Source: Gemmataceae bacterium
Lineage (GTDB): Bacteria; Planctomycetota; Planctomycetia; Gemmatales; Gemmataceae
DNA: 64,000 bases
Direction: 5' to 3'
Assembly (NCBI GenBank): GCA_901538445.1
Contig: LR594584.1
Coordinates: forward strand, 962,655 to 1,026,654
Within the stretch, counting starts at the first letter, position 1; every line of letters begins with the position of its first letter. The translations under genes were made by a program, and so were the position numbers. This document shows positions 28,976 through 40,820 of the stretch, piece after piece. The notes under the pieces are model-generated. The model did not search any database. It was not told the origin of the DNA and saw only the letters and a list, made by a program, of their open reading frames with translations.

Positions 28976-31900
28976 TCATTCTACCACCCCAACCGCTGCC
29001 CGGCTCCGCTGCGGCTCAACGGCGGGCACGGGCCGCGGGGGGCGGACCGGTTCGGGCGCGCGCAGGTCGAGCGTCATTGGGAACTCGGGGTTCGACTCCG
29101 GCGGCGGCACGGTGATCGGTCCGGGCGAGTGCCCGAACGCGAAGAACCGGGCCGTGCGGCGGCTCTCGGCCTCCAGCGCGTTGACCGGCATCACCTCGTG
29201 CGACCGGCCGCCCGGGTGCGCGACGTGGTAGCTGCACCCGCCGATGCTCCGGTCGTTCCAGGTGTCGAGCACGTCGAACAGCAGCGGCGAGTGGACCGGG
29301 ATCGTCGGGTGCAGGCAGCTCGGCGGCTGCCACGCCCGGTAGCGGACCCCGGCGACGAACTCGCCGTGCGTGCCCGTCGGGTGCAGCGGCACCCGGCGGC
29401 CGTTGCACGTTACGACGTGCCGCGGGTCCGTCAGCCCGCGAACCTTCACCTGCACCCGCTCGACCGACGAATCGACGTACCGCGCGGTGCCGCCCGCGGC
29501 GTTCTCCTCCCCGAGGACGTGCCACGGCTCGATGGCGGTCCGCAGTTCGAGGTTCACGCCCCGGTACGTGACCGCCCCGAGGTGCGGGAACCGGAACGAG
29601 ACGTGCGGCGCGAACCACTCCGGGTCCACCGCGTACCCGCCCCGCACCCGCAGCTCGGTCAGTGCGTCGCGGAAGTCCTCCTCCACGAAGTGCGGGAGCA
29701 TGAACTTGTCGTGCAGCGACGTGCCCCACCGCACCAGTTTGTGGTCGTAGGGCTTCCGCCAGAACCACGAGACGAGCGAGCGGAGCAGGAGCTGCTGCGC
29801 CGAACTCATCTGCGGGTGCGGCGGCATCTCGAACGACCGCAGCTCGAGGAGCCCGCGGCGGCCCTCGGCGGAGTCCGGGCTGAACAGCTTGTCGATGCAG
29901 AACTCGGTCCGGTGCGTGTTCCCGGTCACGTCCACGAGCAGGTGCCGGAACAGCCGGTCCACGAGCCACGCGGGGACGTGCTCGCCGCGGGACTTCTCGA
30001 CCTGGGCGAACGCCAGCTCGAGTTCGCGGAGCGCGTCGTGCCGGGCCTCGTCCATCCGCGGGTGCTGGCTCGTCGGGCCGACGAACAGGCCGCTGAACAG
30101 GTACGACAGCGACGGGTGGTTGGTCCAGAACGAGACGAGGCTCTTGAGCACGTCGGGCCGCCGCAGGAACGGGCTGTCGGCCGGCTTCGAGCCGCCGAGG
30201 ACCATGTGGTTCCCGCCGCCGGTGCCGGTGTGCCGCCCGTCGATCATGAACTTCTCGGCCGTGAGCCGGCTCTGCCGGGCCTCCTCGTACAGCGTCGTCG
30301 TGATGTGTACGAGCTCGTCCCACGAGTCGGCCGGGTGCATGTTGGCCTCGATCACCCCCGGGTCGGGGGTGACCGAGAAGTGGTTGATGCGGTGGTCCGA
30401 CGGGGGCCGGTAGCCCTCGATCAGCACCGGCATCTTGAGGTCGGCGGCGGTCGTCTCGATGGCGGCGACGAGTTCGAGGTAGTCCTCGATGAACCGGGCC
30501 GGGGGCACGAACACGTACAGCTTGCCGTTCCGGGGCTCGACGCACAGCGCCGTGCGGACGAGCGGGCCGGCGGCCGGCGTGAAGTCGCCGGTGCCGTTGA
30601 ACGGGGCGGAGGTCCGCTTCGGGCCGTGGCCGTTCTTCGAGAACCCGAAGTAGTCGTCGGAGCCGGTGCCGCGGGCCGGGTCGTACACCGGCCGGCCGGG
30701 GCCGGCGGCATCGGGGGCCGGGCCGCCGCGGGCCTGCATCAGCGGCCGGCCGAACGTCGGGAGCGCGCCGCGGGGGGCGAACGGGTCGCGCTCCTCCAGG
30801 AACTGCCGCTCCGCCGGGTCCTCGTACAGGAGCGAGTCGAGGGGGAGGCGGAACCCCATCGGGCTGTCGCCGGGGATCAGGAACATGTGCTCCTGGCGGA
30901 GGAACCACGGGCCGGACTCCCACCGCGACCCGGGGCCGAACGCCCGCCGCAAGGGCAGGCAGTGCCCGACCACCGAGCCGAGCTTCTCGCCGAACACCTT
31001 GGCGAGCCGGGCGCGCTCCATCTCGTCGGCGAGGTTGCTCTTGAGCGGGTCCACGTTCGCCGGCAGCCGCCGCTCGCGCCACATGTAGTACCAGACGTCC
31101 TCGTACCCGGGGATGGCGTACTTCGGCTGCACCCCCAGGTTCTCGGCCAGGGCGGTGATGAACTTCTCGGCGTCGGGCGCGCGGAACCCGTACGCCGTGG
31201 CCTCGTCGGCGACCAGGTCTGGGTCGTGCCAGATCGGCTCGCCGTCGCGCCGCCAGTAGCACCCGAACGCCCACCGCGGAAGCTGCTCGCCGGGGTACCA
31301 CTTCCCCTGGCCGAAGTGCAGGAACCCCTTTGGGGCGAACCGGTCGCGGAGCCGCTTGAGCAGCACCTCGGCCCGCCGCCGCTTGTTCGGCCCCATCGCC
31401 TCGGTGTTCCACTCGGGGGCGTCGCGGTCGTCGATGCTCACGAAGGTGGGCTCGCCGCCCATCGTGAGGCGGACGTCCCACTCGCGCAGGTCGGCGTCGA
31501 CCTGGTGGCCCAGGCCGTTGATCGCGTCCCACTGTTCCGGCGTGTACGGCTTCGTGACCCGCGGCACCTCCTTGAGGCGCGTCACCGACATGTGGAACTC
31601 GAACCCCTCCTCGACCTTGTCGTCCTCGACGCCGGCCCGTTTGGTCCACGAGAACGAGCCGTTGACGGGCGCGGCGCTCTGGGGCTCGGCGGTGCAGGCC
31701 AGCGGGATGTGGCCCTCGGCGGTGAGCAGGCCGGACGTCGGGTCGAGGCCGACCCACCCGGCCCCGGGGACGTACACTTCGGTCCAGGCGTGCAGGTCGG
31801 TGAAGTCGGCGGTCGGGCCCTCCGGCCCCTCGATCGGCTTCTCGTCGGCGACGAGCTGGATCAGGTAGCCGGAGACGAACCGGGCCGCGAGGCCGAGGTG

Positions 31901-32476
31901 CCGGCACAGTTGCACGAGGAGCCACGCCGAGTCGCGGCACGACCCGCGGCCGCAGTCGAGCGTGTACTCGGGCTCCTGGACGCCGGGCTCCAGGCGGATG
32001 ACGTAATCGACCGCCTTGTTGACCGCCTGGTTCAGGGCGACCATGTAATCGTTCATCTGCACGCCGGTCTTCCGGTGCGCGTCGATCAACTTCTGGAGCC
32101 GGGGGCCGGCGGGGAGCGTTTCGAGGTACGGGGCGAGCTCACGTTTGAGCCCGTCCTCGTACTCGAACGGGTACTTCTCGGCGTACTCCTCGACGAAGAA
32201 GTCGAACGGGTTGATGGTCGTGAGGTCGGCGACCAGATCAACGGTGACCTTGAGTTCGCTCGCGGCCTTCGGGAAGACGAGCCGGGCGAGGTAGTTGCTG
32301 TACGGGTCCTGCTGCCAGTTGAGGAACTGCTCGGCCGGCTCGACCTTGAGCGAGTAGCTCAGGATCGGGGTCCGGGCGTGCGGGGCGGGCCGCAGGCGGA
32401 CGACGTGCGGCAGGAGCGTCACGGGCCGGTCGTAGGTGTACCTGGTGACGTGGTTCAGCGCGACGCGGATGCCCAT
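28976..32476 (-). CDS. Transglutaminase-DUF2126 protein
   Basis: MGIRVALNHVTRYTYDRPVTLLPHVVRLRPAPH; DCGRGSCRDSAWLLVQLCRHLGLAARFVSGYL; DLHAWTEVYVPGAGWVGLDPTSG; long C-terminal DUF2126-like region (FHKWYPGEQLPRWA-like, MVLGGSKPADSPFLRRPDVLKSLVSFW). Confidence 0.9.
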   Translation of the reverse strand: MGIRVALNHVTRYTYDRPVTLLPHVVRLRPAPHARTPILSYSLKVEPAEQFLNWQQDPYSNYLARLVFPKAASELKVTVDLVADLTTINPFDFFVEEYAEKYPFEYEDGLKRELAPYLETLPAGPRLQKLIDAHRKTGVQMNDYMVALNQAVNKAVDYVIRLEPGVQEPEYTLDCGRGSCRDSAWLLVQLCRHLGLAARFVSGYLIQLVADEKPIEGPEGPTADFTDLHAWTEVYVPGAGWVGLDPTSGLLTAEGHIPLACTAEPQSAAPVNGSFSWTKRAGVEDDKVEEGFEFHMSVTRLKEVPRVTKPYTPEQWDAINGLGHQVDADLREWDVRLTMGGEPTFVSIDDRDAPEWNTEAMGPNKRRRAEVLLKRLRDRFAPKGFLHFGQGKWYPGEQLPRWAFGCYWRRDGEPIWHDPDLVADEATAYGFRAPDAEKFITALAENLGVQPKYAIPGYEDVWYYMWRERRLPANVDPLKSNLADEMERARLAKVFGEKLGSVVGHCLPLRRAFGPGSRWESGPWFLRQEHMFLIPGDSPMGFRLPLDSLLYEDPAERQFLEERDPFAPRGALPTFGRPLMQARGGPAPDAAGPGRPVYDPARGTGSDDYFGFSKNGHGPKRTSAPFNGTGDFTPAAGPLVRTALCVEPRNGKLYVFVPPARFIEDYLELVAAIETTAADLKMPVLIEGYRPPSDHRINHFSVTPDPGVIEANMHPADSWDELVHITTTLYEEARQSRLTAEKFMIDGRHTGTGGGNHMVLGGSKPADSPFLRRPDVLKSLVSFWTNHPSLSYLFSGLFVGPTSQHPRMDEARHDALRELELAFAQVEKSRGEHVPAWLVDRLFRHLLVDVTGNTHRTEFCIDKLFSPDSAEGRRGLLELRSFEMPPHPQMSSAQQLLLRSLVSWFWRKPYDHKLVRWGTSLHDKFMLPHFVEEDFRDALTELRVRGGYAVDPEWFAPHVSFRFPHLGAVTYRGVNLELRTAIEPWHVLGEENAAGGTARYVDSSVERVQVKVRGLTDPRHVVTCNGRRVPLHPTGTHGEFVAGVRYRAWQPPSCLHPTIPVHSPLLFDVLDTWNDRSIGGCSYHVAHPGGRSHEVMPVNALEAESRRTARFFAFGHSPGPITVPPPESNPEFPMTLDLRAPEPVRPPRPVPAVEPQRSRAAVGVVE

Positions 32477-32549
32477 GGGAGCGATACCTCGGTGTCGGTC
32501 GTGTTCGGCGGGGGCACGGCCCCGCGGCCCTCGAGGGCTCCGCCCTAGT

Positions 32550-33581
32550 TCACCCCTGTGTCTGGGTCATCGTGCCCAGGGTCTGCGTCTGCGACGAGCC
32601 GTTCTGGCTCTGGGTGGCCGGCGCGGCCCTGGGGACCAGCGCCTCCGGCGCGAAGAACGTCGAGTGGACCGCCTCGCCCACGTCGTGGACCGTGTCCACG
32701 ACGTGCGTGAGCGCCTCGTGGAGCCCGTCCCGCACGATGGTATGAATCGTTCGGGCGTCGAGCCAAGCGAGCAACTCGGCGATTCGCGTTTCGACCGGCG
32801 TGCGCGCCCTCCCAACCGGATTACCCGCTGCGGCCGTCGCGGCGCTCTCGCACTCCCACAGGCACCACCGGATCGACCGGGGGAACTGCTCGTCGTAGAT
32901 GAGGAACTCGGCGACGGCCGTGCCGGGGTCGATCGGGGCCGACCGGGGCTTCTTGTGGAACGGCTCGTACCCCGAGCAGCTCATCAGGATCGCGACCCAG
33001 TGGGCGTTGTCCACCGGGGTGCCGATGTCCTCGGCCCGCGCGAGCAGCGTGTGGTACTTCACGTCCATGATGCGGGCCGTCTGCGAGGCCCGCTCCAGGT
33101 GCGTGCCGAGCTTGAAGAACTCCCACGCCTCGCCGTGGCTCATCGTCGTGTCGGCGATCCCGTGGAGGAGCTGGTTGATGCGCCGCACCTGGGAGTAGAA
33201 CTCGTGGCGGTTGCTGTCGTAGGCGTCGCGGCCCGCGGTGCCCTGCATCCACAGGTGGTAGTAGTTGAGCCGCTCCCACATCTCCCCGGAGATGACCTCG
33301 CGGATGATCCGGGCGTTCTCCCGCGCCCAGAACAGCGACGAGATGACGCTGAACGGGTTGTCCCGCTCCCAGGTCATGTACTCCTGGACGGCCTCGGCCG
33401 TCACCTCGCCCTTGTAGTCGTGGATGCCGGAGATGATGAGCAGCGGCCGCCACTGCTGCTCGAGCGGCACGTGGAAGTCGAGCAGGAGCGTCCGGTTCAC
33501 CTCCAGCACCCGGGCCGTGTTCTCGACCCGCTCCAGGTACCGGGCCATCCAGAAGCACTGTTCCGCAACGCGGGAAATCAT
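32550..33581 (-). CDS. Alpha-E domain-containing protein
   Basis: MISRVAEQCFWMARYLERVENTARVLEVNRTLLLDFHVPLEQQWRPLLIISG. Confidence 0.9.
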   Translation of the reverse strand: MISRVAEQCFWMARYLERVENTARVLEVNRTLLLDFHVPLEQQWRPLLIISGIHDYKGEVTAEAVQEYMTWERDNPFSVISSLFWARENARIIREVISGEMWERLNYYHLWMQGTAGRDAYDSNRHEFYSQVRRINQLLHGIADTTMSHGEAWEFFKLGTHLERASQTARIMDVKYHTLLARAEDIGTPVDNAHWVAILMSCSGYEPFHKKPRSAPIDPGTAVAEFLIYDEQFPRSIRWCLWECESAATAAAGNPVGRARTPVETRIAELLAWLDARTIHTIVRDGLHEALTHVVDTVHDVGEAVHSTFFAPEALVPRAAPATQSQNGSSQTQTLGTMTQTQG

Positions 33582-33600
33582 GGTTCGCTTCGCTCACGGG

Positions 33601-33699
33601 AATTCGGAGTGCGGAATTCGGGGCGCGGAATCCCAGCGGCAGAAGGCAATTCAGGGTCCCCTGATTGTCGGTTCCGCACTCCGAATTCCGCGCTCCGAA

Positions 33700-33700
<1 letters not shown>
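33601..33700. repeat. Imperfect inverted repeat (aattcggagtgcggaattcggggcgcgg / ccgcactccgaattccgcgctccgaatt)
   Basis: 28-bp arms with 3 mismatches, between the alpha-E and ATP-grasp genes, ending at the ATP-grasp stop codon. Confidence 0.8.
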
Positions 33701-35202
<1,502 letters not shown>

Positions 35203-35469
35203 CGGTATCCTGCCTTCCGCGAACCTGCAATGCCCAGGCAATCGGCATTCGTGCCACGCCTCTGAGCAATCAGATTCGGATTCGGGGCCAATTGTGACTT
35301 TGCATCAGGCAGAGCAATTGCGATGCCCGCCGTCGGGATTTGACGTGGTGACCCGCACCAAACGGCTCTTCATCGTTGCATGAACAAAACTTATGTCGTC
35401 CTTCGGTGTTTGGCTCAGAGAACGGTTGCGTCCCTCGGCACTTTCACCCTGCAATCGAAAGGGGCAGTC

Positions 35470-35859
35470 ATGCTCGTGCGGATCGGACTCGCCGCGCTGG
35501 CGGCAGTTGTGTGCATCTGTGGCTCATCCCGTGTACTCACGGCAGGGCCGATCCCCGCTCCGCCGCTCCCAACCGACGTTCGTGCGGACAAGGTGCCCAC
35601 GTTCAAAGCAGATGTGATGCCCATTCTGACTGCGTCATGCGTGAATTGCCACAACGATAAGAAGGCCAAGGCCAAAGTTGATGTCAGCAGCTACGACGCA
35701 GTCATGAAAATCGTCAAGGCCAACGACGCTGACAAGAGCCGGCTCGTTCAGTCGGCGACCGGGAAGGGCGCGAAGATCATGCCTCCGAAGAAGGGCCTGC
35801 CCGGCGACCAGGTCGCGGTCCTCAAGGCCTGGATCGCGGCCGGTGCCAAGAACGATTGA
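35470..35859 (+). CDS. Secreted c-type cytochrome domain protein (planctomycete type)
   Basis: MLVRIGLAALAAVVCICGSSRVLTA signal; VPTFKADVMPILTASCVNCHND...MPPKKGLPGDQVAVLKAWIAAGAK. Confidence 0.85.
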   Translation: MLVRIGLAALAAVVCICGSSRVLTAGPIPAPPLPTDVRADKVPTFKADVMPILTASCVNCHNDKKAKAKVDVSSYDAVMKIVKANDADKSRLVQSATGKGAKIMPPKKGLPGDQVAVLKAWIAAGAKND

Positions 35860-36059
35860 TCCCGCCAGTGCCTCGGGCGCGGGTCATGCCCTGGAGGCCT
35901 TCAAATCGTACTTGCTGCAAACATGTTCCACCGGCTACCCTCCTCCCACCGGATCTGCGGTTGACCGATCGCCTTGCACTTCGTAGCCTACAAACATCAT
36001 AAACTTGATGATCTAGCCTTCGGTATCTGACACCGAGGGCGTCGTCGGGGGCCATCGAT

Positions 36060-37133
36060 ATGTGGACACGGGCGCTCGTCGGTGCGGTCGCGATTTACGT
36101 CGCCGGTGCGGGCCTGTGGGTCGTCGCCTCCGGCTTCGGGAAGAACGAGCAACTTCTGAACGTGGCGTGCGACCCGACCCGCGAGCTGTGGCACGACATC
36201 AACGCCGCGTTCCTCGCTCACTACGAGCGGGAAACCGGCACCAAGGTGTTCATCCGCCAGTCGCACGGCGGCTCCGGCAGCCAGGCCCGTGCGGTGATCG
36301 ACGGGCTCCCCGGCGACGTGATCTCGCTCGCCCTGTGGACCGACACGAACGCCGTCGCCAAGGCCGGGCTCCTCGACCCCGACTGGGAGAAGCGGTACCC
36401 GAACCGGTCGCTGCCGTACACGTCCACGATCGTGTTCGTCGTCCGCAGGGGGAACCCGAAGAACATCCGCGACTGGGCCGACCTCGCCCGCGGCGATGTC
36501 GAGATCGTGACGCCGAGCCCGAAGACCTCGGGAAACGGGAAGTGGAGCTTCCTGGCGATGTGGGGCTCGGTGGTGTGGCGGGGCGGGACCGAGGCCGCGG
36601 CCCGCGAGTTCGTGACGAAGGCGTACCAGCGGGTGCCGGTGCTCGACGCGGCCGCCCGCGGCGCGACCATGACCTTCGCGCAGAAGGGGATCGGCGACGT
36701 CCACCTGACGTGGGAGAACGAGGCGCACCTGGAGGTGAAGGAGTCCGAGGGGAAGCTCGAGATCGTTCACCCGGGGGCGGACACGCCCCGCGGCGCGATC
36801 AGCGTGCTGGCCGAGCCGCACGTCGCCGTCGTGGACGCGAACGTGCGCCGCAAGAACACCGCGGCCGTGGCCGACGCCTACGTCAAGTTCCTGTACACGC
36901 CCGAGGCGAAGAAGCTGATCGTCAAGAACGCGCACCGGCCCGCGAACCCCGAGGCGCTCGCAACGGCCGACCCGGAGCTGTACGCCGAGTACCAGCGGCT
37001 GTTCCCAAAGATGGACCTGCGCGAGGCGACCTCACTGGTGCCGTCGAAGAAGTGGGACGACGTGCAGAAGACGTTCTTCGCCGAGGGCGCGATCTTCGAC
37101 CAGATCCAGGCCGCCGGGCAGAAGAACCAGTAA
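36060..37133 (+). CDS. Sulfate ABC transporter substrate-binding protein
   Basis: LLNVACDPTRELWHDINAAFLAHYERETGTKVFIRQSHGGSGSQARAVIDGLPGDVISLAL: Sbp/CysP family. Confidence 0.93.
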   Translation: MWTRALVGAVAIYVAGAGLWVVASGFGKNEQLLNVACDPTRELWHDINAAFLAHYERETGTKVFIRQSHGGSGSQARAVIDGLPGDVISLALWTDTNAVAKAGLLDPDWEKRYPNRSLPYTSTIVFVVRRGNPKNIRDWADLARGDVEIVTPSPKTSGNGKWSFLAMWGSVVWRGGTEAAAREFVTKAYQRVPVLDAAARGATMTFAQKGIGDVHLTWENEAHLEVKESEGKLEIVHPGADTPRGAISVLAEPHVAVVDANVRRKNTAAVADAYVKFLYTPEAKKLIVKNAHRPANPEALATADPELYAEYQRLFPKMDLREATSLVPSKKWDDVQKTFFAEGAIFDQIQAAGQKNQ

Positions 37134-37134
37134 G

Positions 37135-37245
37135 CAGACGCCTTCGGCGGCAGAGGACAGAGGACAGAGGACAGAGGACAGAGGAGCATACCCGCTTCTT
37201 GCTGACGGACTTCTGATCTCTGACCTCTGCCGCCGAAGGCGTCTG
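37135..37245. repeat. Palindrome, 22-bp perfect arms (cagacgccttcggcggcagagg) with internal (aggacag)n tandem repeat
   Basis: Arms 37135-37156 and 37224-37245; aggacag repeats about 37154-37184. Confidence 0.9.
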
Positions 37246-37261
37246 GTTTCCAGGAGCAAGC

Positions 37262-38086
37262 ATGAGCGGGGTGAGTCGCAGGGCGCTGCCGGGGTTCGGA
37301 CTGGGGCTGGGGTACGCGCTGGTGTACCTCACGGTCCTCGTGCTGGTCCCGCTCGCGGCGTGCCTGGTGAAGGCCGCGTCGCTCGGGCCGAGCGAGTTCC
37401 TCGCGGCCGCGTGGACCCCGCGGGCGATCGCCGCGTACAAGCTCACCGTCGGCACGTCGCTCGCTGCCGCGGCGGTCAACGTCGTCCTCGGCCTCGTCGT
37501 CGCGTGGACGCTTGTGCGGTACGAGTTCGTCGGGAAGCGGGTCGTCGACGCGCTCGTCGACGTGCCGCTGGCGCTGCCCACCGCCGTCGCCGGGCTCGTG
37601 TACGCGAGCCTGTACGTCCCGAACGGGTGGATCGGCCAGTTCCTCGCGCCGCTCGGCATCCAGGCCGCGTACTCCCGGCTCGGCATCGTGCTGGTGCTGG
37701 TGTTCACCGGGTTCCCGTTCGTCGTGCGGACCGTGCAACCGGTGCTTGAAGACCTCGACGCCGAGACCGAGGAGGCCGCATCGGTGCTCGGCGCGTCGCG
37801 GTGGCAGACGTTCCGGCGGGTGATCCTGCCGATGCTGGTGCCGCCGGCCCTCACCGGGTTCGCGCTGGCGTTCGCCCGCGGGATGGGCGAGTACGGGTCG
37901 GTCATCTTCATCACCAGCAACCGCATCTTCGAGACCGAGATCGCCCCGATGCTGATCATGACGCGGCTGGAGGAGTACTCCTACGCCGAGGCCGCGGCCA
38001 TCGCGACCGTGCTGCTCGGGTTCTCGTTCCTCCTGCTGGCCGCGATCAACTACCTCGAGTACCGGAGCAAGCGGAATGTCGGCTAG
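37262..38086 (+). CDS. cysT: Sulfate ABC transporter permease CysT
   Basis: LTVGTSLAAAAVNVVLGLVVAWTLVRYEFVGKRVVDALVDVPLALPTAVAGLVYASLY; EAASVLGASRWQTFRRVILPML (EAA loop). Confidence 0.92.
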   Translation: MSGVSRRALPGFGLGLGYALVYLTVLVLVPLAACLVKAASLGPSEFLAAAWTPRAIAAYKLTVGTSLAAAAVNVVLGLVVAWTLVRYEFVGKRVVDALVDVPLALPTAVAGLVYASLYVPNGWIGQFLAPLGIQAAYSRLGIVLVLVFTGFPFVVRTVQPVLEDLDAETEEAASVLGASRWQTFRRVILPMLVPPALTGFALAFARGMGEYGSVIFITSNRIFETEIAPMLIMTRLEEYSYAEAAAIATVLLGFSFLLLAAINYLEYRSKRNVG

Positions 38087-38993
38087 CCCCGCCCCGATCG
38101 CCCCGCCCGCACCGGCCCCCGCTGCGGCGCTCGACGCGAAGCCCCTGAAGCGCGCGACGCGGGACCCGTGGTACGTCCGGTGGACGCTCATCGGCCTGAC
38201 GCTCGGCATCGTCGGGCTGCTGGTCGCGGTGCCGCTCGCGTCGGTGTTCGTGCAGGCGACCGCGAAGGGGCTCGGTGTCTACTGGACCAACCTCGTCGCG
38301 AACGCGGACACGCGGCACGCGGTGTTCCTCACGATGGTCGTCGCCCCGGTCGCGGTGGCGATGAACGTGGTGTTCGGGGTCGCGGCGGCGTGGGCCATCG
38401 CCCGGTTCCGGTTCCGCGGCCGCGGGCTGCTCATCACCCTCATCGACCTGCCGTTCTCGGTGTCGCCGGTCGTGGCCGGCCTCGTGTTCGTGCTCATCTT
38501 CGGCCTGCAAGCGCCGCTCGGGCTGTGGCTCCGCGACCACGGGTACCAGGTGATCTTCGCCCCGCCGGCGCTGGTGCTGGCGACCGCGTTCGTGACGTTC
38601 CCGTTCGTCGCCCGCGAGCTGATCCCGGTGCTGGAAGCGGTCGGCCCGGACGAGGAACTGGCGGCCCGGAGCCTCGGCGCGAGCGGGTGGCAGCTCTTCT
38701 GGTGGGTGACCGTGCCGAACATCAAGTGGGGGCTGCTGTACGGCGTGATCCTGTGCAACGCGCGCGCGATGGGCGAGTTCGGGGCGGTCTACGTCGTCTC
38801 GGGCCGCATCGAGGGCCAGACCGACACGATGCCGCTGCGGGTGCAGAAGCTGTGGGAGGGGTCCGACAACCCGGCCGCGTTCGCGCTCGCGTCCGTGCTG
38901 ACGCTGCTGGCGCTGGTCACGCTGGTGCTGAAGGTGGTGATCGAGCCGAAGGTGCGGGAGCAAACCGCGGCCGCCAGGACCGCCGCGGAGTGA
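38076..38993 (+). CDS. cysW: Sulfate ABC transporter permease CysW
   Basis: ITLIDLPFSVSPVVAGLVFVLIFG; LAARSLGASGWQLFWWVTVPNIKWGLLYGVILCNARAMGEFGAVYVVSG; overlaps cysT by 11 bp. Confidence 0.92.
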   Translation: MSASPAPIAPPAPAPAAALDAKPLKRATRDPWYVRWTLIGLTLGIVGLLVAVPLASVFVQATAKGLGVYWTNLVANADTRHAVFLTMVVAPVAVAMNVVFGVAAAWAIARFRFRGRGLLITLIDLPFSVSPVVAGLVFVLIFGLQAPLGLWLRDHGYQVIFAPPALVLATAFVTFPFVARELIPVLEAVGPDEELAARSLGASGWQLFWWVTVPNIKWGLLYGVILCNARAMGEFGAVYVVSGRIEGQTDTMPLRVQKLWEGSDNPAAFALASVLTLLALVTLVLKVVIEPKVREQTAAARTAAE

Positions 38994-39114
38994 CCGCCGC
39001 CCCCGTCACGGGACGTCGTTGGGCTCGTCGGTTTGGTGGCGGCTCGCGGCGCTTGAGTTGTGCGTTTAGCGGGGGGGCGGTGAGAAATGGTTCTGGCGGA
39101 AGTGGGGGGTGGGG

Positions 39115-39225
39115 TCTCCAGAACCAACGGAAACTCTCCAGAAACAGCCCGAACTCCTCAGAATCAACGAAAACTCTCCAGAACCACGCCCAACTCTCCA
39201 GAACCAAACCGCGACTCGCCAGAAG
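39115..39225. repeat. Degenerate short tandem repeat (about six copies, roughly 19-20 bp, core ctctccagaacca)
   Basis: ctccagaaccaacggaaa / ctctccagaaacagcccgaa / ctcctcagaatcaacgaaaa / ctctccagaaccacgccca / actctccagaaccaaaccgcga / ctcgccagaagaaag. Confidence 0.7.
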
Positions 39226-39312
39226 AAAGACACTGCGCCGGCCAATTCCAACTCTCCATCCTGTGCCCGGCGGTCGGAGAATACCAGGTCCGTTGAACGG
39301 GAAAAAGCCACC

Positions 39313-39523
39313 GGGGTGTAGGACCGCATTTGCACAGCGTCGGCGTGCGTCTGGAGGCGGTCGGTGCAACTCGTGATCCAGGTGGATGATCCGCTCACGG
39401 GTCCGCAACGGGCGCCAGCGGGTTCGCGTGAAACTTCCTTCGGGCGCCGCCCAGGTCGGGGTCGAAAACGCCTAGAAAACACGCCAACCGCTTTCGACCG
39501 CGCGCAAATGCGGTCCTACACCC
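39313..39523. repeat. Inverted repeat, 20-bp perfect arms (gggtgtaggaccgcatttgc)
   Basis: Arms 39313-39332 and 39504-39523. Confidence 0.85.
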
Positions 39524-39696
39524 AAGCCACCGGTGCGTTGAGGGCTTTGGCGATTGAGGGACGCGACCCCGAAGCCCCACAGACGCAGTCTCGATACGCG
39601 AACGTGTGGATTTGGGCCGCTCGCAGTCTCACCGAGAATGGGCCGGCACCTCGGGCGTGCGCCCCAGGGACCGGCCCGCCGGTCTCGCGAGGTTCG

Positions 39697-40689
39697 TCAG
39701 TCCTGCGGATAGAGGGCGGTGCTGAGGTAGCGCTCGCCGAGGTCCGGAAGCACCACGACGATGACCTTGCCGGCGTTCTCGGGCCGCTTCGCGACCTTCA
39801 CGGCCGCGGCCGCGGCCGCGCCGCACGAGATGCCGCACAGCATCCCCTCTTCCTTCGCCAGCCGCCGGCCCATCTCGAACGACTCGTCGTCGGTCACCGT
39901 CACGACCTCGTCGATCACCGCGGTGTTCAGCACGTCGGGGATGAACCCGGCCCCGATGCCCTGGATCTTGTGCGGGCCGGGCTTCACCTGGTCCTTCGGC
40001 ACGCCCTGCGTGAGGTGCTGCGTCAGCACCGGGCTCGCCGCCGGCTCGACCGCGACGCACTTGAGCCCCGGCTTGCGGGCCTTCAGCACCTCGCCGCACC
40101 CGGTGATGGTGCCGCCGGTGCCGACGCCGGACACCAGGATGTCGATGTTCCCGCCGGTCGCCCGCCAGATCTCCTCGGCGGTCGTCTTGCGGTGGACCTC
40201 GGGGTTCGCCGGGTTCTTGAACTGCTGCGGCATGTACGCCTTGGGCTCGCCGCCGAGCTGGGTGACGATCTTCGTCGCCTCGGCGACCGCGCCCTTCATC
40301 CCGAACTCCCGCGGGGTCAGCACGAGGGTCGCGCCGAACGCCTTGAGGAGCCGCTGCCGCTCTAGCGACATGCTGTCCGGCATGGTGACGGTGAGCTTGT
40401 ACCCGCGGGCCGCACAGGTGAACGCGAGGCCGATGCCGGTGTTGCCGCTCGTCGGCTCGACGATCATCGTGTCGCGGGTGATCTTCCCGGCCTTCTCGGC
40501 CGCGTCGATCATCGCCACGCCGATGCGGTCCTTCACCGACCACAGCGGGTTGAAGTTCTCCAGTTTGGCAATGACCGTCGCCTTGCAGTCGTCCCCGACG
40601 ATGCGGTGGAGGCGGATCAGCGGGGTGTGGCCGATGCACTGGGTGATGTCGTCGTACACGTGCCCGCGGAAGGTCGTCTCGGTCGCCAT
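39697..40689 (-). CDS. cysK: Cysteine synthase A
   Basis: [51 protein letters not shown]...[13 protein letters not shown]...[16 protein letters not shown]. Confidence 0.94.
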   Translation of the reverse strand: MATETTFRGHVYDDITQCIGHTPLIRLHRIVGDDCKATVIAKLENFNPLWSVKDRIGVAMIDAAEKAGKITRDTMIVEPTSGNTGIGLAFTCAARGYKLTVTMPDSMSLERQRLLKAFGATLVLTPREFGMKGAVAEATKIVTQLGGEPKAYMPQQFKNPANPEVHRKTTAEEIWRATGGNIDILVSGVGTGGTITGCGEVLKARKPGLKCVAVEPAASPVLTQHLTQGVPKDQVKPGPHKIQGIGAGFIPDVLNTAVIDEVVTVTDDESFEMGRRLAKEEGMLCGISCGAAAAAAVKVAKRPENAGKVIVVVLPDLGERYLSTALYPQD

Positions 40690-40820
40690 GTCGGTCGCTC
40701 CGTCAGTATCTTGGGAAAGTTACTGGCACTGTACCGCCCGCGGCCGGCCCGGACAAGGCAGCCCCACAAACGACCGCGGGGGGCCGGAGCCCCCCGCGCC
40801 GCGTCATCTGGTGGCGGCCG

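Noticed and set aside
28901-32548. Plus-strand 1215-aa ORF
   Set aside because: Antisense shadow of the transglutaminase-DUF2126 gene; no recognisable domain.
39115-39225. Possible CRISPR array
   Set aside because: Units are short and degenerate with no distinct spacers, and no cas genes are visible.
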